Positions 8,021 through 16,938 of a DNA stretch of 64,000 nucleotides are shown here, piece by piece (the stretch's first letter is position 1; every line of letters starts with the position of its first letter). Both the position numbers and the translations under genes were made by a program. Source of the DNA: Leptospira_A soteropolitanensis (lineage in GTDB: Bacteria > Spirochaetota > Leptospiria > Leptospirales > Leptospiraceae); the NCBI RefSeq assembly GCF_026151335.1, contig NZ_JAMQPP010000001.1; one strand, 5' to 3'. A model generated the notes under the pieces. It ran no database searches. It was not told where the DNA came from and worked only from the letters and a program-made list of their open reading frames with translations.

Positions 8021-9304
8021 TTAAAGCTTTTCCAAAAGCCTTATGGCTACAGTTTTTTGTTTGATGATAGTCGACATGGTATCAATTTCCTGCAAAGATT
8101 TTTGAAATTCCCCTTCAGTTGCCGAGTGAGTGACTACAATGACGGACACAGGCTCTGAAGCGGACTCCTTCTGTTGGACGGATGCAATGGAAATATTATG
8201 ACGGCCAAGTATCTGAGAAATTTCAGCAAGAACCCCAGGTTTGTCCACCGTGGAAAATCGTAGGTAGTAACGAACCATATTGTCCAGCTCTGGAAAGGCC
8301 TTTGCTTCAGGGAATAGGTTATTTTCCTTAGCGATCTCTTTACTTCCGAGTCTGGATGCATAGTAAATGATGTCGGAGAGAACCGCACTGGCAGTAGGCA
8401 TTCCTCCAGCTCCTTTTCCAGTGATCATTCCCGAATCGGCTTCTTTCGTTTTATAAAAAACGGCATTGGATTCGTTCATTACATTTGCCAGTGGATGGTC
8501 GAGAGGAACAAGAGTGGGGTGGACTTTGGTGAGAACTCCCGCAGAACTTCGTTTAGAGATTCCTAATAGTTTAATTCGATACCCGAGTGAAAGGGCGGAT
8601 TGAATGTCCAACGATTGTAAATCGGATATTCCTTTTACAGAAAGGGAAGCGAACGAAACGTACTCTCGAAACGCGAGACTTGCAAGCAAACTGATTTTAT
8701 GACCTGCATCAATTCCTTCAACGTCGAAAGTTGGATCTGCTTCTGCAAAACCGAGTTCTTGCGCTTTTTTCAATGCAGTGGAATAATCCCAGGCTTCTTG
8801 TTCCATTTTAGTTAAAATAAAATTTGTGGTTCCGTTCAGGATTCCGCAAATGACTTCAAATTCACAAGAGGAGAGTCCATCTCGTAATGTACGGATGATG
8901 GGAATGGAACCTGCCACTGCCGCCTCATAACCAAGCTCAGCACCGGTTTGGGTAGCGATCGGATATAAATCCCGACCTTTTTCGGATAACAAGGCCTTAT
9001 TGGCTGTAATGACAGTTTTGCCATTTTCTAATGCTGAACGAACCGCTTGGTAGGCTGTATCAGTTCCGCCTATCAATTCAACAATCATATCGATATCCGA
9101 ACGATTTGTAACAGATAAGACGTCATCAGTTACTGGAACGTTCGTTTTACCTTGGAGTTTTCCCGGGCTACGAGTGGCTATGACCGTTAGCTGTAAGTTG
9201 ATTCCATAATGATTTTGGATTTTTTCCCGGTTTTTATCCAAGAGTTGGAGTAAGCTAGTGCCGACAACTCCGGCACCCAATAGACCAATACGAACTTCTT
9301 TCAT
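8021..9304 (-). CDS. hom: Homoserine dehydrogenase
   Basis: Reduces aspartate semialdehyde to homoserine, the branch point to threonine, methionine and isoleucine. The N-terminal NAD(P) motif GLLGAGVVGTSLLQLL begins at residue 7. The catalytic region has GFAEADPTFDVEGIDAGHK, and GKGAGGMPTASAVLSD follows. A C-terminal ACT domain (about 350-427) starts at YYLRFSTVDKPGVLAEI and is the usual site of threonine feedback. The length of 427 aa is normal for the ACT-containing monofunctional type. It heads an operon with the STAS protein. Confidence 0.95.
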   Translation of the reverse strand: MKEVRIGLLGAGVVGTSLLQLLDKNREKIQNHYGINLQLTVIATRSPGKLQGKTNVPVTDDVLSVTNRSDIDMIVELIGGTDTAYQAVRSALENGKTVITANKALLSEKGRDLYPIATQTGAELGYEAAVAGSIPIIRTLRDGLSSCEFEVICGILNGTTNFILTKMEQEAWDYSTALKKAQELGFAEADPTFDVEGIDAGHKISLLASLAFREYVSFASLSVKGISDLQSLDIQSALSLGYRIKLLGISKRSSAGVLTKVHPTLVPLDHPLANVMNESNAVFYKTKEADSGMITGKGAGGMPTASAVLSDIIYYASRLGSKEIAKENNLFPEAKAFPELDNMVRYYLRFSTVDKPGVLAEISQILGRHNISIASVQQKESASEPVSVIVVTHSATEGEFQKSLQEIDTMSTIIKQKTVAIRLLEKL

Positions 9305-9411
9305 TTAGGATCACGATTTCGGAGTAGAAAAGGAAACACACTTAAAAAAATTTTAAAAAAAAACAAATTTGAGAAGAAGTTCTTCAGCTTTTTCTGATTT
9401 CATGTGATAAC

Positions 9412-9417
9412 TATAAT
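9412..9417 (+). promoter_or_regulatory. Candidate -10 element for the Lys-rich membrane protein gene
   Basis: A perfect TATAAT lies 32 nt upstream of the ATG at 9449. The matching -35 region is poor (TTTTTC-like). A transcript from here would begin near 9424, downstream of the GTG at 9404, which supports the ATG at 9449 as the true start. Confidence 0.4.
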
Positions 9418-9448
9418 TAGAATTGTCTCGGCAATAAGGATTATCATT

Positions 9449-10096
9449 ATGGCAACGAAAAAATCATCATCTGCCGCTAAGAAGAAGGCTGTTAAAAAAG
9501 CGGCTAAGAAAACAAATACGGTTAAGAAACAATCTACAAGAAACGAGAGCGCATCTCTATTCGGAAACGATGAGTCCGCACAAGTTTCTCTTCAATCCCC
9601 AGTATCTCATTCTGAGGGATCTTCTCAAACGAAAGAATCAGGAAACGGAGTATATCTATTTTTGGTTTTGGCCGGTGTACTTGCCATCGGGTACTTAGGA
9701 TATGTGAAATACTTTAAAACAAAAGCACCTGCTCCTGTGGTAACAGCTTCTGTTCCTGCAGATGCACAAACCAAACCTGTGGCTGCAGAACCTGAGAAAA
9801 AAGTAGAAGAGGTCCCTGCAGAAGAATCTACTGCTGGATTCCTCGTGGATAAAGTAGCTTCCAAAAAATGGTCGGAAGCAGCTGCTTATTGTAAATCAGT
9901 AGGTGGAGTGGTTCCTTCTAAAGAAGATCTCGTAAAATTTGCAGCGACTGCACCAAAAGAGATCAAATCTAGCGAAGAGAAGTATTGGACGAAAACTGAA
10001 GTGGATAAGAAGTCTGGTTTGGCTTACCGTTTTTCTAACGGAAAAGCACCAAAAGTTGATAAAGCTACTTCTTTGAAAGTTCTTTGTAAAAATTAA
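9449..10096 (+). CDS. Membrane protein with histone-H1-like Lys/Ala N-terminus
   Basis: Unrecognised 215-aa protein. Residues 1-25 are Lys/Ala-rich (KKSSSAAKKKAVKKAAKK), like bacterial H1-type DNA-binding tails. A Ser/Gln-rich linker follows, then one transmembrane segment around 65-85 (YLFLVLAGVLAIGYLGY), a Pro/Ala/Glu-rich stretch, and an about 85-residue C-terminal domain from FLVDKVASKKWSEAAAYC with two Cys. With a positively charged N-terminus the tail is predicted cytoplasmic and the C-terminal domain periplasmic. AAGGA at 9434-9438 supports the ATG at 9449 over the GTG at 9404. The function is unknown. Confidence 0.75.
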   Translation: MATKKSSSAAKKKAVKKAAKKTNTVKKQSTRNESASLFGNDESAQVSLQSPVSHSEGSSQTKESGNGVYLFLVLAGVLAIGYLGYVKYFKTKAPAPVVTASVPADAQTKPVAAEPEKKVEEVPAEESTAGFLVDKVASKKWSEAAAYCKSVGGVVPSKEDLVKFAATAPKEIKSSEEKYWTKTEVDKKSGLAYRFSNGKAPKVDKATSLKVLCKN

Positions 10097-10099
10097 TCT

Positions 10100-10744
10100 C
10101 TAACGAGAATTCGATTGGATCGGGGCTAGAATTTCTCTTCTGATTTTGTCTGCAAGGTCAGAAGAAGCAAACATCTTCCCCGACACGTCCGTTAAATAAA
10201 AACTATCTTTGGCCCGGCCTGTTTCAAAGTCCGTTTCGATGGTGGCACTCCGAATGTTGATTTGGTTTTGCATTAAAATGCGAGATACATAATACAACAA
10301 ACCTCGCCCAGCACTACTTTCCAAATACAAACAGGTTTCATTTCTTTCAGGAAGGTCGCTAAAAATAAACTCCGGTGTTTCACGGAAGAAAGTGGCAACT
10401 GCAGGTTCTTGGATTTGTAATTTCTCCAAAATTTCTTCAAACTTAGTATTCTTAGAAAATAAGGAATCCATCATCATTCCTAGTTTGAAAGCTGCCTGGG
10501 TGGTGTCGCCGCCATCTGCTTGTAAAATGAACGAATCGATTGTAAACTCGTGACCTTGTTCTATGACTGTGCTTAATTCCCCCGAAAGGATGTCCATTTT
10601 AAGAGCATAAATGATTGTGGCGATTCGGTGGAAGGTACCGATTTGGGTAGAATCCGTTTTGAGGGAAATGAGGATATTTTCCTTCTCTCGTTTGTACTGA
10701 AACTCGATCAATGTGATATTTCCCTTTCCACAGATTGTATACAT
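10100..10744 (-). CDS. Tandem ACT-domain protein (GlnD C-terminus-like)
   Basis: A 214-aa protein that resembles the two C-terminal ACT domains of GlnD/PII uridylyltransferase without the nucleotidyltransferase or HD domains. The first ACT is around residues 20-90 (DSTQIGTFHRIATIIYALKMDI) and the second around 140-205 (SSAGRGLLYYVSRILMQNQINI). ACT pairs bind amino acids, so a free-standing nitrogen sensor is a reasonable guess. The ATG at 10744 lacks a ribosome site; TTG at 10711 follows GGAAAGGGA at good spacing and may be the true start. It faces a 3-nt gap to the preceding convergent gene. Confidence 0.75.
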   Translation of the reverse strand: MYTICGKGNITLIEFQYKREKENILISLKTDSTQIGTFHRIATIIYALKMDILSGELSTVIEQGHEFTIDSFILQADGGDTTQAAFKLGMMMDSLFSKNTKFEEILEKLQIQEPAVATFFRETPEFIFSDLPERNETCLYLESSAGRGLLYYVSRILMQNQINIRSATIETDFETGRAKDSFYLTDVSGKMFASSDLADKIRREILAPIQSNSR

Positions 10745-10804
10745 GCACAGGAAATTTCAATCAAAAGGTTTCTGCAAAATACGCCGATGATGATAAAAGA
10801 AAGT

Positions 10805-12073
10805 ATGAAAAAACTACTAATGATTCTATTCGTTTGGGGAATGATCATTTCACCCCTTGTTTCGCAAGAGGAAACTTCGGAAGAATCACCCTTTGCTACC
10901 ACTAAAAAGAAAGTCCAACTATGGAAAGGAGAAGTGGTTGGAGTTTATAAAAATAGACTTTGGATTAAAGTTCGGATTTATCGCAACCAACGAATTTCTA
11001 AACTTTCTCTAACGGAAATTAAGTCTTTATTTGCTGAAACAAAGGAATTTCCTGTGTATCAAAAACTGACAGACCTAAAACAAGGAGTTCTTGTGGTTCG
11101 GGATACTGTTTGGGAAGAGAAACATATAAATAAAAAAAATCAATTCATTGAAGTAGTGTTAGTGGGTGATTACAAACCAGATCTAACTTCAAAAATGAAA
11201 GAAATCACCACTGATGCCTATATCTCTAGTTATATCGAAGAAGATTTTTTTACAGAGCCAGATGCATTCTTTAAAGGTAGATTTACTCCACCCAGGAAAA
11301 CTGTTTTTCATCCCAAAGACAGAAAGGAGATGGTTTTAGTTTCAAGAGGTTTATTTTTATACGGTCAAGGAACTGACCCTTCTAGCGATAGTTTTAATCC
11401 TTATTTTTTGGAACCGAAACCTTCTAATTTAAAAGAGATCCCATCCTTTTATATTGATAAGTATGAAGTCACAAATGCAGAATATGCATATTTTCTAAAA
11501 CAAACGAATTCCCCTAGTCCCCCACATTGGATTGGAGGAAAATACCCCGATGGAGAAGGGGATTATCCTGTTCTTCATCTTACTTACAGGGAAGTAGAAC
11601 GATATGCGAGTTGGGTAGGAAAACGAATTCCTACGGAGTGGGAATGGGAAAAGGCCGCCCGTGGACCCGGTGTCATAGAATTTACCAACAGGGATGAAAC
11701 CTTAGGTTATCAAATCATTGCCACTAAATATCCTTTTGGTGATGAATATGATTCTTTATATTGTAACACCAGAGAATCAAAAATTGGTAAAGCACAGTCT
11801 GTATTGGCACTATCCACTGAAGGTGCCAGTCCATATGGAGCTATCGGAATGTGTGGCAATGCACCGGAGTGGACATCCAGTGATTACCAGTTGTATCCAG
11901 GCCACCATATCAAAAACTTTTCATTTGGAAAAATCTACAAAGTAGTTCGTGGAGGTTCTTATGCGGACTCTGCGAAAAATTCTACAGCCAGTGCTAGATC
12001 TTACGGAGGGATTCCTAACCTATCCGAAGATAGGCGAGCGGGATTTCGATTGGTGATGGACTACCGAGACTAA
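10805..12073 (+). CDS. Exported SUMF1/FGE-domain protein
   Basis: A 422-aa secreted protein. The start at 10805 gives a clean signal peptide (KKLLMILFVWGMIISPLVSQ); upstream in-frame starts at 10628, 10787 and 10790 would bury it. The C-terminal half, from about residue 215, is a formylglycine-generating-enzyme-like fold: FYIDKYEVTNAEYAYFL, WVGKRIPTEWEWEKAARG, GMCGNAPEWTSSDY, VVRGGSY and RRAGFRLV. Such domains are common in Leptospira and most lack known enzyme activity; the true FGE Cys pair is not evident. The N-terminal part is unrecognised. It is divergent from, and close to, the ACT protein gene. Confidence 0.8.
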   Translation: MKKLLMILFVWGMIISPLVSQEETSEESPFATTKKKVQLWKGEVVGVYKNRLWIKVRIYRNQRISKLSLTEIKSLFAETKEFPVYQKLTDLKQGVLVVRDTVWEEKHINKKNQFIEVVLVGDYKPDLTSKMKEITTDAYISSYIEEDFFTEPDAFFKGRFTPPRKTVFHPKDRKEMVLVSRGLFLYGQGTDPSSDSFNPYFLEPKPSNLKEIPSFYIDKYEVTNAEYAYFLKQTNSPSPPHWIGGKYPDGEGDYPVLHLTYREVERYASWVGKRIPTEWEWEKAARGPGVIEFTNRDETLGYQIIATKYPFGDEYDSLYCNTRESKIGKAQSVLALSTEGASPYGAIGMCGNAPEWTSSDYQLYPGHHIKNFSFGKIYKVVRGGSYADSAKNSTASARSYGGIPNLSEDRRAGFRLVMDYRD

Positions 12074-12074
12074 A

Positions 12075-12536
12075 TTATTTACAGAGGACGTCTGTTTTTT
12101 TTCCGAGTTTTTTGCAGATCTTTCCAAGAACTTCTTGTTCCTCAGGTGATAATACGGCAAATTCAGAAGTAATTCTTTTTACATGGTCAGGGAAAATCTG
12201 TTCGATGAGTTTTTTTCCTTCCGTTGTTAGGTGGACAGAGATAAACCGTCTGTCCTCCACACCGCGAACACGTTCTACTAGATTTCTTTTTTCCAAGTTA
12301 TCGATGACAAGTGTGATGTTTCCCGTACTCTTAAGGATCTTATCCCCAAGATCCTTTTGGCAAAGGGGGCCTAAATGGTACAAAGTCTCTAAAACCCCAA
12401 ATTGACTTTCTGAAATACTCCATTTGGTAAATTCAGAAATGAGTCGGGAAGACAGAGATTCAGCAGCACGTTTTAATTTAATAAATGCGTCGAGTGCCTG
12501 TACTTCTTTTTTAGTTCCTTTGAATTTTGTTCCCAT
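12075..12536 (-). CDS. MarR-family transcriptional regulator
   Basis: A 153-aa winged-helix dimeric repressor. The DNA-binding region reads QFGVLETLYHLGPLCQKDLGDKILKSTGNITLVIDNLEKRNLVERV, and the wing has EDRRFISVHLTTEGKKLI. It sits 37 nt downstream of the FAD oxidoreductase on the same strand and probably regulates it. The gap contains a direct repeat of TTTGATA on the coding strand just before the start. Its 3' end lies 1 nt from the SUMF1-like gene. Confidence 0.88.
   Translation of the reverse strand: MGTKFKGTKKEVQALDAFIKLKRAAESLSSRLISEFTKWSISESQFGVLETLYHLGPLCQKDLGDKILKSTGNITLVIDNLEKRNLVERVRGVEDRRFISVHLTTEGKKLIEQIFPDHVKRITSEFAVLSPEEQEVLGKICKKLGKKTDVLCK
12081..12102 (+). terminator. Weak intrinsic terminator inside marR 3' end
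   Basis: A short stem ACAGA/TCTGT (5 bp, loop GGACG) is followed directly by seven T on the plus strand, 7 nt after the SUMF1-like stop. It uses the last codons of the facing MarR gene. The stem is short, so efficiency is doubtful, but the hairpin plus T-run layout is right. Confidence 0.4.
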
Positions 12537-12573
12537 TAATTTAATATCAAACTATCAAATCTTAAACCATTTG

Positions 12574-14160
12574 TCAACTGGTTTCTTGGCTCTTTTGGAA
12601 AAGTTCTTTCATAAGCCGAAGAGTTCCCGTAAGCCCTAAAACCACAGAAGAAGCTGCTACTCCGCCCATTAGGGCTCCCGCTACTCCTGGAGAGCAGGCA
12701 TCCGCTCCCGTTAGGTAAAGATTTTTGATGGTTGTCCTCACACCTAACCATTCTTGTTTGAAGCGTTCCGGTGTACAGGAAAGTCCGTAAATGGAACCTT
12801 CTTTATGACCGGTAAAAAATTCCGTAGTGATGGGTGTGGAGAGTTCTGTGAATTCGATGAGATCCCTAAATCCAGGAAATCGTTTCTCTAAAAATTCTAA
12901 CATCCCTTCGGTGATGGTTTCTTTGAGTTTTGTGTAGTCTTCTCCCCTTTTTTTCCAGGGTTCGTCTTTCCATTTGGCAAATAAGGAGTAGTCTGCAAAA
13001 CTAATCGCTTCGGCAGTGTGGCCTTCTGCTTCAGGATTTTTTAAAGAAGGGAAGGAAAGATACATCATAGGAGGTTTTCCATCAGCCAAATCGTTTCTTT
13101 TCGCATAACAGCCATCATGGTTTATATCGGGAAAGATCCAATGGTTCTCTCCGTGAAAACCGAGTTTTGTCGGAGATTCTTTAAAACCAATATAGAGTGT
13201 AATGGATGTCGTTCCTTGGGTACTAAGAGTTTCCAAAGATTTTTGGAAAGAAGAGGAATATTCTTTTGGTAATAATTTGTTGTAGGTGGTATAAGCACCG
13301 GCATCGGAAACAATCACATCGGCAAAAAATTCTTGTTCGGAAAAAGTTTTTCCTTTTTGAACTTCTACTTTCACACCGACTGCTTTGTCTCCTTCCAAAA
13401 TGATTTCCTTCACCGTATGGAGGATTTTTAAACTCCCACCGTTTTCTTCTACAATGGGTTCAATCGAATCTACGATTTTGGATGAACCGCCAATTGGAAA
13501 ATAACCACCATTAAAGTAATGTGTGACGATCATCGAATGAATGGCAAAGGAAGACATAGAAGGTGGGAGTCCGTAGTCACCCCACTGTGAACAAAGAAGA
13601 GCTCTTAAATTCTCATCCCGAATATGAGTCTCCATATATTCTTTGGTGGTGATATAAGGAGTGGGGATGTGGTTTAAGTTTAAAAACTTGGCTGCTTTTT
13701 CAAATACTGATGGCAGAGCTTTGAGTGTAAAATGTCTTCCAAACCATTGGGTGAAGGTTTCGACATCTCGAAAGTATCTATCAATGGCTGCAGATTCTAA
13801 AGGAAATTTAAGTTTTAAGTCCGATACAAATCTTTCTTTTTCTCCATACACAGGAAAACTGAAATCAGGGTAATCGAAGATTTCGAACGGCTCTTGCATT
13901 TTGTTCCACTTCACACCTTTTCTTGTGATGGAATCAAATAGAGTTCGTAACATGGAACCTTCGCCTAAGTCCCCAATATAATGGATCCCCACATCCCATT
14001 CAAATTTTCCAAGTCGTTTGAAGGTATGTGTGAAACCGCCTAACTTAAAATGACGTTCCAAAACGAGTACTTTCTTTTTGGCAACTTGAGAAAGGATAGA
14101 GGCGGCCGTGAGGCCACCAATACCAGAGCCGATAATGATTACGTCATATTTATTTTCCAT
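12574..14160 (-). CDS. FAD-dependent oxidoreductase, phytoene desaturase / retinol saturase-like
   Basis: A 528-aa member of the CrtI-type amine-oxidase fold. The N-terminal dinucleotide motif is IIGSGIGGLTAASILS, followed by the acidic end VLVLERHFKLGGF. The C-terminal flavin motif is YLTGADACSPGVAGALMGG. Family members desaturate or saturate polyenes such as carotenoids and retinoids. No crtB or other carotenoid gene is in the window, so the substrate is open. It abuts the DUF4139 gene upstream (ends 14160/14160 share a base) and precedes the MarR gene, suggesting one transcript. Confidence 0.85.
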   Translation of the reverse strand: MENKYDVIIIGSGIGGLTAASILSQVAKKKVLVLERHFKLGGFTHTFKRLGKFEWDVGIHYIGDLGEGSMLRTLFDSITRKGVKWNKMQEPFEIFDYPDFSFPVYGEKERFVSDLKLKFPLESAAIDRYFRDVETFTQWFGRHFTLKALPSVFEKAAKFLNLNHIPTPYITTKEYMETHIRDENLRALLCSQWGDYGLPPSMSSFAIHSMIVTHYFNGGYFPIGGSSKIVDSIEPIVEENGGSLKILHTVKEIILEGDKAVGVKVEVQKGKTFSEQEFFADVIVSDAGAYTTYNKLLPKEYSSSFQKSLETLSTQGTTSITLYIGFKESPTKLGFHGENHWIFPDINHDGCYAKRNDLADGKPPMMYLSFPSLKNPEAEGHTAEAISFADYSLFAKWKDEPWKKRGEDYTKLKETITEGMLEFLEKRFPGFRDLIEFTELSTPITTEFFTGHKEGSIYGLSCTPERFKQEWLGVRTTIKNLYLTGADACSPGVAGALMGGVAASSVVLGLTGTLRLMKELFQKSQETS

Positions 14161-15593
14161 TAGTGATACTTAGTCTCTACGGTGTATTCTACGGTGACTG
14201 TTTCATTGGGTTTTAAAGGAACATCTGCATAAGCTCTCGTAGCGGATTCTTTTGTAAATTTATGAGAGGATTTTGTGATCGTCCAATCACCCCAAAGGCT
14301 TGCATAAAACCGAACTTCGATTTCTTCTTTTTTTCTATTTCGAATTTCCGCCGAGTAAGTTGATTTATCTCCACGAGAAAGTTTGAAAACTTCGCTTGAG
14401 AGTCGTTTGCCGTTAGCCACTACATCAAAGGCTTGGCCTGTTCGAATTTTAACTTCTTCATTTTCTGGAGTGTGATCGATTGTATCTTCTCCCAGAAGTT
14501 GTTGTCTTCCTTTGGAATCTGCTTTGAAAACACGAATGGTTCCTTGTGGTAAGGGGCGACCTAAATTGTTTTTCTTCGCATTTTTGAAGATATACTTGAT
14601 AGTTGCGTTATTGAAGTTTTTTTCATTCCCTTCATACATAGGAAGGTTTTCAAAAACAAAATACTTTTTGATTTCAATTCCTTCTGATTGAAAGAGTTGC
14701 ACTTGTTTGGTTTGATTATAACCAATATTAGTTGGCTGATCCAAAGTGTATAAATAATACTCTGACAAATTTTCTTGGTTGAATTCTGGTGCTGCAACGG
14801 ATTCAGAATACTCTTTCATCATCGTTTTTTTCACAGCGCGAGGTTGCATTGCATAGGTGTTGGATTGGTTGGAGATTAAATTTACTTTTCCTGCCACAAG
14901 TTGCAAAGTCGCGTTCTTAAATTCAGCGCCTGAGTTGTTATTCAAAGTCACCCAAGAGTTAAGACCACAGAGATTTTCCTCTTTATCTAGAACGAGGATG
15001 TAATCAGCCGACCAACCAAGTCCATTTGTTTGGTAAGAAACTTCTAAGGTTTGTTCCTTTTCTACATCGTTTTTCAGTTTCCAGACGAGTGTGGGTTTCG
15101 CAAAAAGATTTTCAGGAATGGTGGGGACGGTTACTCGTCCATTATATCCAAGCGAAATTTCATCGCCAATTTTATACACAGGGTTTCCGTTATTAGAGAT
15201 TAACGTCGCTTTGACAGATGTGGTTTTTTCTTTGGATTCATTGTAAAGGGTGACTTCCTTCCCGATGTATTTGTCCATCAAACGTTCTGGGGAAATTAAA
15301 TCGTATTCGTAGTTTTGTTCAAACACTGTGAGTTTTTTAGGATCTTCACCTTTTACTCTTACTGTTTGCGGTATGATTTGAGAAGGAACATCTTCAAAAC
15401 GTAAAGTTCGAATTCCTTTAGATAAATTCAATTGACGAGTTTCCCGAACAAGACCAATGCCCCCATTATAAATGGTTACACTGACTGATTTGCGGTCGGA
15501 CTGGGTGGACATATCAAATGCGGAATCAGAGGTAATACCTGCTGTAAAAATCAGGAGCGTTAGAGCGGTGAAAGGTAATATTTTGGATTTCAT
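14160..15593 (-). CDS. Exported DUF4139-domain protein
   Basis: A 477-aa protein with a signal peptide (KSKILPFTALTLLIFTAG). The ATG at 15593 is chosen because GGGAGAA sits 4 nt before it; an upstream ATG at 15644 adds a non-signal extension. The body resembles DUF4139/MuiA-type proteins: an N-terminal beta domain with TVYNGG-like and GIRTLRFEDVPSQI phrases, the WKLKNDVEKEQTLEVSYQT region, then YILVLDKEENLCGLNSWVTL, and a C-terminal segment KPNETVTVEYTVETKY. The function in bacteria is unknown; it is probably periplasmic or surface-associated. Confidence 0.75.
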   Translation of the reverse strand: MKSKILPFTALTLLIFTAGITSDSAFDMSTQSDRKSVSVTIYNGGIGLVRETRQLNLSKGIRTLRFEDVPSQIIPQTVRVKGEDPKKLTVFEQNYEYDLISPERLMDKYIGKEVTLYNESKEKTTSVKATLISNNGNPVYKIGDEISLGYNGRVTVPTIPENLFAKPTLVWKLKNDVEKEQTLEVSYQTNGLGWSADYILVLDKEENLCGLNSWVTLNNNSGAEFKNATLQLVAGKVNLISNQSNTYAMQPRAVKKTMMKEYSESVAAPEFNQENLSEYYLYTLDQPTNIGYNQTKQVQLFQSEGIEIKKYFVFENLPMYEGNEKNFNNATIKYIFKNAKKNNLGRPLPQGTIRVFKADSKGRQQLLGEDTIDHTPENEEVKIRTGQAFDVVANGKRLSSEVFKLSRGDKSTYSAEIRNRKKEEIEVRFYASLWGDWTITKSSHKFTKESATRAYADVPLKPNETVTVEYTVETKYH

Positions 15594-15685
15594 GTATTCT
15601 CCCATGAGCATTCTACAGTCTTCGAATGTAAAAAACGAATGCAACCAAAATCGTTAGGGGAAAACTGCACTTTAAGAGGATTCAT

Positions 15686-16549
15686 ATGGCAAATGTAGTG
15701 AAAATCGGGGTCATTGGTGGAACTGGCCTATATTCAATTGATGGAATGGAAATTATCAAAGAAATCCATCCAGAAACTCCTTGGGGCAAACCATCAGACA
15801 CAATCACCATTGGTCGTTTTAAAGGGAAAGAAATTGCGTTTTTGCCAAGACATGGAAAAGGACATTTTTTAAATCCAAGCGAAGTTCCGGCCAGAGCCAA
15901 TATTGCCGCATTAAAACAGTTAGGCGTAGAAGAAATCATTGCATTTAGTTCTGTGGGAAGTTTACGCCAAGAAATAGCTCCTAGAGATTTTGTAATCCCT
16001 TCACAAATCATTGACCGCACCAAGGCACGACCATCCACTTTTTTCGAAAACGGAATGGTGGCTCATGCTCCTTTTGCTGATCCTTTTTCACCAGGACTTG
16101 GTAAAAAAGTAGAAGAGGCTGCAAAACAAATTGGTCTTCCGATTCATTCCAACAAAACACTAATTTGTATGGAAGGGCCTTTGTTTTCTACAAGAGCTGA
16201 ATCTCATATGTACAGATCCTGGGGAGCTGATATCATCAACATGACTGTCCTTCCTGAAGCAAAACTAGCAAGAGAAGCAGAGATTCTTTACCAAATGGTT
16301 TGTATGTCAACCGACTACGATTGTTGGAAAGAAGATGAAGCCCATGTTACTTTGGAAATGGTGTTGGGTAACTTAAGTAAAAATGCAGAGACAGCGAAGT
16401 TGTTACTTTCGGCGCTCATTGATTTCTTAGGAAAGTCAGATGATACTAGTCTTGTGGGAAGCACAAAGTTTTCTTTGGTGACTGCTCCTGAAAAAAGAAA
16501 TCAGGAACAAATTAACAAACTAAAATTTCTTTTTCCAACTTACTTTTAG
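15686..16549 (+). CDS. mtnP: S-methyl-5'-thioadenosine phosphorylase
   Basis: Cleaves methylthioadenosine, a by-product of polyamine and quorum-signal synthesis, into adenine and methylthioribose-1-phosphate. It has the phosphate loop GGTGLYSIDG, FLPRHGKGHFLNPSEVPARAN, the MTAP-specific stretch CMEGPLFSTRAESHMYRSW and the substrate-binding STDYDCWKED. The length of 287 aa fits. A strong AAGAGGA lies 6 nt before the ATG. It is divergent from the DUF4139 gene with a 92-nt intergenic region, and its 3' end overlaps the convergent STAS gene by 4 nt. No other mtn genes are nearby. Confidence 0.93.
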   Translation: MANVVKIGVIGGTGLYSIDGMEIIKEIHPETPWGKPSDTITIGRFKGKEIAFLPRHGKGHFLNPSEVPARANIAALKQLGVEEIIAFSSVGSLRQEIAPRDFVIPSQIIDRTKARPSTFFENGMVAHAPFADPFSPGLGKKVEEAAKQIGLPIHSNKTLICMEGPLFSTRAESHMYRSWGADIINMTVLPEAKLAREAEILYQMVCMSTDYDCWKEDEAHVTLEMVLGNLSKNAETAKLLLSALIDFLGKSDDTSLVGSTKFSLVTAPEKRNQEQINKLKFLFPTYF

Positions 16550-16938
16550 TCTGAACTGATCGCTTGTTCCAAAGTCGGAAAAATTTGGAGCAGGCTTCTT
16601 AGTTTGGTTAATTCCAAAACATATCGTACTTTTTCTGAAGGGGATATGATTCGGATATAACCTTTTTGTTTCATTAATCTTGAATGAATCCCTAAACAAA
16701 CTCCGAGTCCGGAACTATCTATATAACTGACTTGTTCAAAGTTTAAGAAAATGTAGTTGATTCCTTTTGAGATGAGAATTTCCAAATTCTCTTTCATGAT
16801 TTGTGAATTATAGAGATTGATTTCTCCAGACAATTCAAAGTAAACAGCAGTTTCTGGGAGGGGGACAAATTTTTGATGGAGGACTTCCATTTTGAAGTCT
16901 CCACTTTCAACTGTGTAATCACTCCAGTTTTCGATCAT
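16546..16938 (-). CDS. STAS-domain protein (anti-sigma factor antagonist type)
   Basis: A 130-aa STAS domain. FLNFEQVSYIDSSGLGVCLG carries the candidate phosphorylated Ser at 75/76 in the classic DSSGLG motif. The ATG overlaps the galK stop (ATGA), so it is translationally coupled to galactokinase, an unexpected partner. It likely works with an RsbW-like kinase encoded elsewhere; the response regulator with an RsbW-like C-terminus at 39279-40208 is the only candidate ATPase in this window. Confidence 0.88.
   Translation of the reverse strand: MIENWSDYTVESGDFKMEVLHQKFVPLPETAVYFELSGEINLYNSQIMKENLEILISKGINYIFLNFEQVSYIDSSGLGVCLGIHSRLMKQKGYIRIISPSEKVRYVLELTKLRSLLQIFPTLEQAISSD

Noticed and set aside
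9371..9386. GAAGAA-G-TTCTTC inverted repeat upstream of the Lys-rich protein gene
   Set aside because: Arms of only 6 nt of low complexity in an A/T-rich leader; expected by chance.
10628..10804. Long 5' extension of the SUMF1-like gene
   Set aside because: It starts with GTG antisense to the ACT gene and would place the signal peptide 60 residues inside the protein.
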